Of a stretch of 7,242 bases of DNA, positions 1-4,713 are shown in pieces (the first letter of the stretch is position 1; each line of letters starts with the position of its first letter). The notes beneath the pieces are model-generated. The model was not told the origin of the DNA and did no database searches. It saw only the letters and a program-made list of their open reading frames with translations. A program made the translations under genes and the position numbers. The stretch lies in the NCBI GenBank assembly GCA_012961365.1, contig DTZN01000259.1, positions 1 to 7,242 on the forward strand. Reading direction: 5' to 3'. This stretch comes from Hydrogenothermaceae bacterium (lineage in GTDB: Bacteria; Aquificota; Aquificia; Aquificales; Hydrogenothermaceae).

Positions 1-1094
1 ACTTCTCCAACAGCAAATATACCATCAACAGAAGTTCTCCCATAACTTGTTGCTTCAATACCTCCCATAGAAAAATGTGCAGCAGGGCTAACTGGAACTT
101 TGTTAATTTGATTTTCAAGACCATATGTTTTTAAAAGCTTGTAAACAGTAGGATATCTTTCTTTTATAGAAATCCCTTTTTTAACAATAGGAGATAAATC
201 TAAATAAACCTTTTCTCCATTTAAATATTTTTTATATATGGCTTTAGCAACTTCATCTCTTGGTTTTAATTCATCAATAAATCTTTTTCCTTTTTCGTCA
301 ACTAAAACTGCCCCTTCACCTCTTAATGCCTCAGTTAATAAATATGCTGGCTGGTTTTCTATATAAAGTGCCGTTGGGTGAAACTGGATAAATTCCATAT
401 CCTTTAGATAAATACCTGCTCTAAATGCATTACCAATTATATCTCCACCAATTTTATAAGCAGATGTATTTCTTAAATATATAGGGCTGTATCCTCCTGA
501 TGCTAAAACTAGGGATTTAGCGTAAATAACTTTTCTTAATGATTTATTGCAAATAACAACTCCTATAAAACGATTTTCATCTGTTAGGATTTCATCAATA
601 AAATAGCCGGTTATCAAATAAATTTTATTTTTTATCTGATTAAATAAAAATTTTGTCATATAGTATCCAGTTTTATCTTTTATATGCAAAATTCTACTTC
701 TACTATGGGCTCCTTCTTTTGTTAATTTAAGATTTCCTTTACAGTCTTTATCAAACTCTAGACCTTCATTTATTAGATTTATTACTTCTTCTAAACCTGT
801 TTCTACCATAGAAATAACATTATTTTCTATACATATGCCTTTTCCTGCTTTTACAGTATCTAAAAAGTGAAGTTCTGGACTATCATCTTTTCCTATTGCT
901 GTAGCAATACCGCCTTGAGCTAAAAAAGAGTTAGAAATTCCAATTTCTTTTTTTGTAATTATAAGAGGTTTTATACCAAGTTTAACCAGATATTTAGCAA
1001 CAGTTAAGCCAGACAAACCAGCCCCAACAATAATTGTGTCTATCTTTTCAAAGGGAAGGTTATTAGTGTTAAATTCTGTTAAATATCTATACAT
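1..1094 (-). CDS. nadB: L-aspartate oxidase NadB (3' part cut off by the window edge)
   Basis: NadB is the FAD enzyme that oxidises L-aspartate to iminoaspartate. NadA then condenses this with dihydroxyacetone phosphate to quinolinate, the first step of de novo NAD synthesis in the cytoplasm. The first 364 residues are present, against about 500-540 in full-length members. Seen directly: an N-terminal FAD Rossmann motif DTIIVGAGLSGL (G24, G26, G29), AQGGIA at 59-64, the NadB-like GAHSRSRILH, FHPTALY (H239), EALRGEGA, PRDEVAKA (R279) and SPAAHFSMGG (H340). The reading frame ends at DGIFAVGE. H239, R279 and H340 line up with E. coli NadB active-site residues H244, R290 and H351; the fourth (R386 in E. 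coli) lies outside the window. The PRD and AAH motifs favour NadB over SdhA/FrdA flavoproteins. The ATG at 1094 overlaps the yvcK stop by 8 nt (ATGTATAG) with only a weak purine-rich AAGAAGAAG upstream, which suggests translational coupling. Confidence 0.95.
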   Translation of the reverse strand, partial: MYRYLTEFNTNNLPFEKIDTIIVGAGLSGLTVAKYLVKLGIKPLIITKKEIGISNSFLAQGGIATAIGKDDSPELHFLDTVKAGKGICIENNVISMVETGLEEVINLINEGLEFDKDCKGNLKLTKEGAHSRSRILHIKDKTGYYMTKFLFNQIKNKIYLITGYFIDEILTDENRFIGVVICNKSLRKVIYAKSLVLASGGYSPIYLRNTSAYKIGGDIIGNAFRAGIYLKDMEFIQFHPTALYIENQPAYLLTEALRGEGAVLVDEKGKRFIDELKPRDEVAKAIYKKYLNGEKVYLDLSPIVKKGISIKERYPTVYKLLKTYGLENQINKVPVSPAAHFSMGGIEATSYGRTSVDGIFAVGE

Positions 1095-2070
1095 GAACTT
1101 CTTCTTGCACCATATCAATAATATTCTCTATAAGCTTTGTAAGTTTATAAGGATTGTGTCTTGCAAATTTTCCTTCTTCTAATAGTTGTTCTGCAAAAAT
1201 TTTTATCCCCATTTTATTTATATTTTCCTCATCTAAAAGAACCGGTTCTGCATTTTCTTTTTTATATTTTTCTATAGTATTTTTTGATGGAATTCTAGTA
1301 TTTGCTATTACCATATTTATAAATTCCATTCCTACTGCTTTATGTATAGCATTTATATGGTCTGAAACTTTAAAATTGTCTGTTTCTCCAAATTGGGTCA
1401 TTACATTTGAAATATATAATTTTTTTGCTTTTGATGCTACAGTAGCATTTCTAATTTCTGGAATTAATAAATTTGGGATAACACTGGTAAATAAACTACC
1501 GGGACCTAGGATTATTAAATCTGCATTTTCTATTTTTTCTATGGCATCTTCTGGAGCTTTGGGAAACTCTGGCTCTAGCCATATTTTTTCAATTTTTGCA
1601 ACTAATTTTTTACCATATTCTGTAATTTGAGTTTCTCCTTTTATTATTTTTCCATCTGTAAAACGAGCCATTAAATCTACTTCTTCTTCTGTAGAAGGTA
1701 TTATTTTTCCTTTTATTTTTAATATATCTGAAGTTGTTTCAATAGCTTCAAGAAAACTTCCTGTTATTTGGGTTAAAACTGTTAAAAATAAATTTCCAAA
1801 AGAGTGTCCTTTTAATCCTTCTCCTTTTTTAAATCTGTATTGAAATACCTGAGTTAGAATATCTTCATCTTCTGCAAGAGCTGCGATGCAGTTCCTAATA
1901 TCCCCCGGGGCAGGTATACGCAGTTCCTCTCTTAATTTTCCAGAACTTCCTCCATTATCTGAAACTGTAACAATAGCAGAAAGGTCTGAAATTTTATCTG
2001 GGACAAGGTTTTTTATACCTCTAAGTAAAGAAGATAACCCAGTTCCTCCACCAATTGCAACTACTTTCAT
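1087..2070 (-). CDS. yvcK: YvcK/GlmR, CofD-like UDP-sugar-binding regulator
   Basis: This is a member of the YvcK (GlmR, 'gluconeogenesis factor') branch of the CofD/2-phospho-L-lactate transferase fold. In Bacillus the protein binds UDP-GlcNAc, is needed for growth on gluconeogenic carbon sources, and influences GlmS and cell-wall precursor supply; that role is transferred here by family only. Seen directly: the N-terminal VVAIGGGTGLSSLLRG (GGGTG at 7-11), TVSDNGGSSGKLREEL (35-50), PAPGDIRNCIAALA, GHSFGNLF (88-95), LGPGSLFTSVIPNLL (188-202) and SNVMTQFGETDNF (221-233). All are family signatures, and the length of 327 aa is typical. The ATG lies 1 bp past the mtnA TGA and has a Shine-Dalgarno-like AGGGGA 7 nt upstream. 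The 3' end overlaps nadB. It is not CofD itself, because the protein has the YvcK-type motifs and there is no F420 gene nearby. In Firmicutes yvcK usually sits with rapZ (yvcJ) and whiA, and neither is present here. Confidence 0.93.
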   Translation of the reverse strand: MKVVAIGGGTGLSSLLRGIKNLVPDKISDLSAIVTVSDNGGSSGKLREELRIPAPGDIRNCIAALAEDEDILTQVFQYRFKKGEGLKGHSFGNLFLTVLTQITGSFLEAIETTSDILKIKGKIIPSTEEEVDLMARFTDGKIIKGETQITEYGKKLVAKIEKIWLEPEFPKAPEDAIEKIENADLIILGPGSLFTSVIPNLLIPEIRNATVASKAKKLYISNVMTQFGETDNFKVSDHINAIHKAVGMEFINMVIANTRIPSKNTIEKYKKENAEPVLLDEENINKMGIKIFAEQLLEEGKFARHNPYKLTKLIENIIDMVQEEVHV

Positions 2071-2071
2071 T

Positions 2072-3133
2072 TCATAATCCCCTGTATTTTAAAAATTTTT
2101 GTATATTTTCTTTATTAATTTCACTTATTAAACCTTTTTCGGTTATTATAGCAGTAATATTTTCTGCTGGAGTAATATCAAAGCTATAGTTCAATGCTTT
2201 TGTGTTTTTAGGAGCTATTTGGCAACCTCCACAAGTTTTTATTTCATTTTCGCTTCTTTGCTCTATTGGAATATCTGTTCCTGATTGTGTTTCTAAATCA
2301 AAAGTTGAAGTTGGAGCTGCAACATAAAAAGGAATATTATGAGTTTTGGCTAAAACTGACAATGTATAGGTTCCTATTTTGTTTGCTACATCTCCATTTG
2401 CAGTAATTCTATCTGCGCCAACAATGATTACATCTATAATTCCTTTTGATATTAAAAATCCTGCACTGTTATCTGTAATTAAATAGTAAGGTATCCCTTC
2501 TTGTTCTAATTCCCATGCAGTTAATCTTGCTCCTTGCAAATATGGACGGGTTTCATCAACAAATACCGTTATATCTTTTCCATCTTCAAAAGCACTACGA
2601 ATAACTCCAAGAGCTGTTCCCCAACCAGATGTAGCTAAGGCTCCTGTATTACAGTGGGTTAATATATTGGCTTTTTTAGGAATTAAAACTTGTCCATATC
2701 CACCTATAGATTTATTTGCATGGTAATCTTCTAAATCTATTCTATTTGCTTCTTTAAATAAAGCTTTTATTAACTCTTTTTTTGTTTTTTGAGTTTTCCA
2801 TTTTTCAAATTTCTTCCATATTCTATCTAAGGCCCAAAATAAATTAATAGCAGTTGGTCTTGTATTTTTTAGTGTTTCTAAAATATTTTTAGCTTCATCT
2901 AAAGGTTTTCCATCATTTATTAAATTTTTTACCCCAATAGCAAAACCATAAGCCCCAACAATACCAATCAAAGGAGCTCCTCTTATAACCATATCTTTTA
3001 TAGCTTTTGCAACATCTTCATAAGTAGATAGCTCTATCCATTCTTCCTCTTTTGGAAGTTTTAATTGATTTAATACATATAGCTTTTGATTTTTTAGCTC
3101 TATTGGTCTTATATCTTTTAATCTCCTTGCCAA
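2072..3133 (-). CDS. mtnA: Methylthioribose-1-phosphate isomerase MtnA (TTG start)
   Basis: MtnA converts 5-methylthioribose-1-phosphate to 5-methylthioribulose-1-phosphate in the methionine salvage pathway. Relatives also isomerise 5-deoxyribose-1-phosphate. The 353-aa protein has the eIF-2B alpha/beta/delta fold and normal family length. Seen directly: [15 protein letters not shown] (49-63), [13 protein letters not shown] (92-104), [18 protein letters not shown] with the presumed catalytic C161, [25 protein letters not shown] with the presumed catalytic D241, [13 protein letters not shown], and [15 protein letters not shown] near the C-terminus. C161 and D241 match Cys160 and Asp240 of the Bacillus enzyme. 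These sites and the DETRP/GADR motifs favour MtnA over a regulatory eIF2B or ribose-1,5-bisphosphate isomerase. The start is TTG with a good AAAAGGAG 5 nt upstream; the first in-frame ATG (M48) would remove the N-terminal domain. Unusual: a CGGC (C301, C304) stands where, from memory, many homologues have a non-cysteine segment. It lies 56 bp after rimO and 1 bp before yvcK. Confidence 0.93.
   Translation of the reverse strand: MARRLKDIRPIELKNQKLYVLNQLKLPKEEEWIELSTYEDVAKAIKDMVIRGAPLIGIVGAYGFAIGVKNLINDGKPLDEAKNILETLKNTRPTAINLFWALDRIWKKFEKWKTQKTKKELIKALFKEANRIDLEDYHANKSIGGYGQVLIPKKANILTHCNTGALATSGWGTALGVIRSAFEDGKDITVFVDETRPYLQGARLTAWELEQEGIPYYLITDNSAGFLISKGIIDVIIVGADRITANGDVANKIGTYTLSVLAKTHNIPFYVAAPTSTFDLETQSGTDIPIEQRSENEIKTCGGCQIAPKNTKALNYSFDITPAENITAIITEKGLISEINKENIQKFLKYRGL
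2078..2083 (-). promoter_or_regulatory. yvcK ribosome-binding site inside the mtnA 3' end
   Basis: AGGGGA on the minus strand lies 7 nt before the yvcK ATG and is part of the last mtnA codons (Arg-Gly). Ribosomes ending mtnA at the TGA (2074-2072) would stop within reach of the yvcK start, consistent with coupled translation. An out-of-frame ATG at 2075 hits TGA after two codons and is not a start candidate. Confidence 0.6.
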
Positions 3134-3189
3134 TTTTTCTCCTTTTGAAGTTTTTTATTAAAGCTATAAATATAGCACCAATACTAAGA
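3134..3189 (-). other. rimO-mtnA spacer with a small palindrome
   Basis: This 56-bp gap holds the mtnA Shine-Dalgarno sequence and a perfect 14-bp palindromic element, GCTATA-TT-TATAGC on the minus strand (3163-3176). It is not followed by a clean U run, and its arms are short and AT-rich, so it is unlikely to end transcription. It could be a weak processing or stability element. No convincing internal promoter is visible. Confidence 0.4.
3139..3146 (-). promoter_or_regulatory. mtnA ribosome-binding site supporting the TTG start
   Basis: Read on the minus strand, AAAAGGAG ends 5 nt before the TTG at 3133. It is the strongest Shine-Dalgarno sequence in the cluster and decides the start, because no ATG or GTG lies near it in frame. 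Confidence 0.7.
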
Positions 3190-4485
3190 TTACAAAGTTT
3201 TTCCAACAGTATCTACAATATCAATTACATCTTTAATTTTTACTCTTATAAAATCTCCTGCCTTTATAGGTTCTGTTGTTTCTACGTATGTAATCCCATC
3301 TATTTCATAAGCACTTTTATAAGTTCTACCAACAGGTAAAGTATCCCATTCTTCAGAATATCCATCAACTAAAATTTCTAGTTCTTTACCTATTAGTTGT
3401 TTGTTTTTTTCTTCTGTTATTTTTTCTTGTATTTTCGTTATTTCATTTTTTCTTCTTATTTTTTCTTCTTTTGGCACTATATCTTTCCACTTATCAAAAG
3501 CAATGGTTCCTTCTTCATGGGAATACTCAAAAACACCAAGCCAATCAAATTTCGCATTTTGTATAAAATCTACAAGTTCGTTAAACTCTTTTTCTGTTTC
3601 AGCAGGATAACCAACAATAACAGAAGTTCTAATAGCCATATTTGGAACATATTTTTCTTTCCATTCTAGAATTTGCTCAATTTTCTTTTTTCTATATCCT
3701 CTCATCATATCTTTTAAAATTTTGTCATTTACATGTTGAATAGGCATTTCTATATAATTTAAAACCTTATCTCTATTTGCTATTTGTTTTATAAAATCTT
3801 CATTTACAGTTGTTGGATAAAGATAATATAACCTTATCCATTTTATACCTTCTATTTTTTCAAGTTGGTCAATTAATTTCCATAAGGAAGGCTTACCATA
3901 TATATCTATTCCGTAAGAGCTTGTATCTTGTGAAACTATATTTAATTCTTTAACACCTTGTTCTGCTAAAATTTTAGCTTCTTCTACTAAAGTTTCTATT
4001 GGTTTACTTCTATGTTTTCCTCTTATATTTGGTATAGCGCAAAAAGAACAAGTATGGTCACAACCTTCAGAAATTTTTAAATATGCAGTATGTTTTGGGG
4101 TAGTTAAAACTCTAAATGTATTACCGGTATTATTAACAATCTTTAAACCAACTTTTTCTGGTATTTTCAATTCTTGTTTTAAATCTATAAAATAGTCAAC
4201 TTCCGGAATTTCTTTTTCTAGTTCATTTTTATACCTTTCTACCAGACAACCAGTAACAACTATCTTTTTATTTTTATGTTCTTCTTTAAGATTTACAGCT
4301 TCTAAAATTGTATTTATTGATTCTTCTTTAGCTGGTTCTATAAAACCACAAGTATTAATTAAAATAATATCTGCATCTTCTAAATTAGAAACAAACTTTG
4401 CATTACAAGCATTTAATTTTCCAAGTATATGTTCAGTATCAACTAAATTTTTCGGGCAACCTAAGCTAATTACACTAAATTTCAA
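3190..4485 (-). CDS. rimO: Ribosomal protein uS12 methylthiotransferase RimO (TTG start)
   Basis: RimO is a radical-SAM methylthiotransferase that adds a methylthio group to a conserved aspartate of ribosomal protein S12, carrying two [4Fe-4S] clusters. The 431-aa protein shows all three domains. The N-terminal UPF0004 domain has ISLGCPKNLVDTE (C10), NTCGFI (C46) and VTGC (C80) as auxiliary-cluster ligands. The radical-SAM core has EGCDHTCSFCAIPNIRG (C142, C146, C149), followed by VSQDTSSYGID and the MPIQHVNDKILKDM region. A C-terminal TRAM domain spans about residues 365-425. SLGCPKNLVD and SQDTSSYG are RimO hallmarks and separate it from MiaB and MtaB, which modify tRNA. The TTG start is nearly forced: in-frame upstream codons are AAT, AAA, GGT, GCA and then a TAG stop at 4498-4500, while C10 is essential. 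A modest GGCAGG lies 7 nt upstream. It is first in the leftward cluster and divergent from secA. Confidence 0.95.
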   Translation of the reverse strand: MKFSVISLGCPKNLVDTEHILGKLNACNAKFVSNLEDADIILINTCGFIEPAKEESINTILEAVNLKEEHKNKKIVVTGCLVERYKNELEKEIPEVDYFIDLKQELKIPEKVGLKIVNNTGNTFRVLTTPKHTAYLKISEGCDHTCSFCAIPNIRGKHRSKPIETLVEEAKILAEQGVKELNIVSQDTSSYGIDIYGKPSLWKLIDQLEKIEGIKWIRLYYLYPTTVNEDFIKQIANRDKVLNYIEMPIQHVNDKILKDMMRGYRKKKIEQILEWKEKYVPNMAIRTSVIVGYPAETEKEFNELVDFIQNAKFDWLGVFEYSHEEGTIAFDKWKDIVPKEEKIRRKNEITKIQEKITEEKNKQLIGKELEILVDGYSEEWDTLPVGRTYKSAYEIDGITYVETTEPIKAGDFIRVKIKDVIDIVDTVGKTL

Positions 4486-4492
4486 ATTTTTA

Positions 4493-4498
4493 CCTGCC
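4493..4498 (-). promoter_or_regulatory. rimO ribosome-binding site (modest)
   Basis: GGCAGG on the minus strand sits 7 nt before the TTG at 4485. The match to the anti-Shine-Dalgarno sequence is partial (AGG core), but spacing is good, and the in-frame TAG just upstream leaves no other start. Confidence 0.5.
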
Positions 4499-4513
4499 TA
4501 TAGTCATTTTATA

Positions 4514-4557
4514 AAGTAGTACTTATTATATAATTTATACTTTGAGTAAAGGAAGTA
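4514..4557. repeat. Clustered AAGTA/TACTT inverted repeats around the predicted rimO promoter
   Basis: The 5-mer AAGTA or its complement occurs four times in 44 bp. A perfect odd palindrome AAGTA-G-TACTT covers 4514-4524, and a second pair, TACTT (4538-4542) and AAGTA (4553-4557), is separated by 10 bp. The two dyads flank the minus-strand TATAAT at 4525-4530: the first lies over the predicted transcription start and the second over the -35 region. This is the layout expected of a repressor operator pair, but no regulator is identified and the motif is short. Confidence 0.35.
4525..4553 (-). promoter_or_regulatory. Candidate promoter of the rimO-mtnA-yvcK-nadB cluster
   Basis: On the minus strand an exact TATAAT (4530 to 4525) lies 39 bp upstream of the rimO TTG, giving a predicted start near 4518 and a leader of about 33 nt. 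Upstream candidates for -35 are poor: TCCTTT at 17-bp spacing (4548-4553) or TTTACT at only 14 bp (4545-4550). It is the best promoter-like signal in front of the cluster, but base composition makes a chance match easy. Confidence 0.35.
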
Positions 4558-4666
4558 TTAATTTTATTAAATATTATTCATATTTTTTGCTTTAATTTTC
4601 TCCTAGTTTAAAGTTTTTAATGCCTTTTTTATGTTTAATTTCTCACCTCAACGATAAAATTTAAAT

Positions 4667-4672
4667 TATAAT
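4667..4672 (+). promoter_or_regulatory. Candidate -10 element of the secA promoter
   Basis: An exact TATAAT lies 41 bp upstream of the secA ATG and would place transcription start near 4679-4680, leaving a leader of about 34 nt that contains the Shine-Dalgarno sequence. No good -35 hexamer is visible 16-18 bp upstream, where the sequence is CACCTC-like. The upstream T-tracts could act as an UP-like element instead. TATAAT occurs easily by chance in DNA this AT-rich, so the call is tentative. Confidence 0.35.
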
Positions 4673-4694
4673 AAAGGATTAATTAGTAGTTTTT

Positions 4695-4713
4695 AGGGAG
4701 GATAAATATCCTT
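4695..4713 (+). promoter_or_regulatory. secA ribosome-binding site overlapped by a small hairpin
   Basis: AGGGAGGA (4695-4702) is a strong Shine-Dalgarno sequence, but 11 nt separate it from the ATG at 4714, longer than usual. The spacer folds back on it: AGGAT (4699-4703) pairs with ATCCT (4708-4712) around an AAAT loop, extended by one G-T wobble (4698/4713). The hairpin would end directly at the start codon, hiding part of the Shine-Dalgarno sequence while leaving AGGG free. It could also shorten the effective spacing. Confidence 0.5.

Larger units (their letters stand above)
4486..4713. other. Divergent AT-rich intergenic region between rimO and secA
   Basis: These 228 bp separate the two divergent starts and should hold both promoters. 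The stretch is visibly more AT-rich than the flanking genes. Seen here: a perfect TATAAT on each strand (4667-4672 plus; 4525-4530 minus), clustered AAGTA/TACTT motifs at 4514-4557, a run of regularly spaced T-tracts at 4583-4641, and a small hairpin across the secA Shine-Dalgarno sequence. I see no tRNA, no convincing small protein gene with a ribosome-binding site, no riboswitch I can recognise, and no intrinsic terminator. None would be expected between divergent genes. Confidence 0.85.

Noticed and set aside
1092..1118. Alternative upstream TTG start for nadB at 1118
   Set aside because: It would add eight residues of no family character and lacks a Shine-Dalgarno sequence. The ATG at 1094 overlaps the yvcK stop in a typical coupled arrangement.
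1154..1630. Long open frame on the plus strand within yvcK
   Set aside because: It is the complement of a clearly coding frame. The product is a Phe/Ser/Ile-rich string with no recognisable motif, as expected from the reverse of an AT-rich gene.
3163..3176. Palindrome GCTATAAATATAGC considered as an intrinsic terminator between rimO and mtnA
   Set aside because: The stem is 5-6 AT-rich pairs and is followed by mixed A/T rather than a U run. The close spacing argues for read-through.
3018..3206. Small Lys/Arg-rich frame on the minus strand bridging the rimO end and mtnA start
   Set aside because: It overlaps both well-supported genes in another frame, starts at a TTG without its own Shine-Dalgarno sequence, and its composition is that of a frame-shifted lysine-rich gene.
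3052..3669. Several plus-strand frames rich in Phe/Tyr/Ile inside mtnA and rimO that look like membrane proteins
   Set aside because: They are antisense shadows of Lys/Glu/Asn codons, which read as Phe/Leu/Ile on the other strand, and have no family resemblance or ribosome-binding site.
4620..4664. Short frames upstream of secA (14 codons from 4620; 8 codons from 4631) considered as a SecM-like leader peptide
   Set aside because: They have no Shine-Dalgarno sequence and no arrest-like motif, and they lie upstream of the best secA promoter candidate, so they may not be transcribed.
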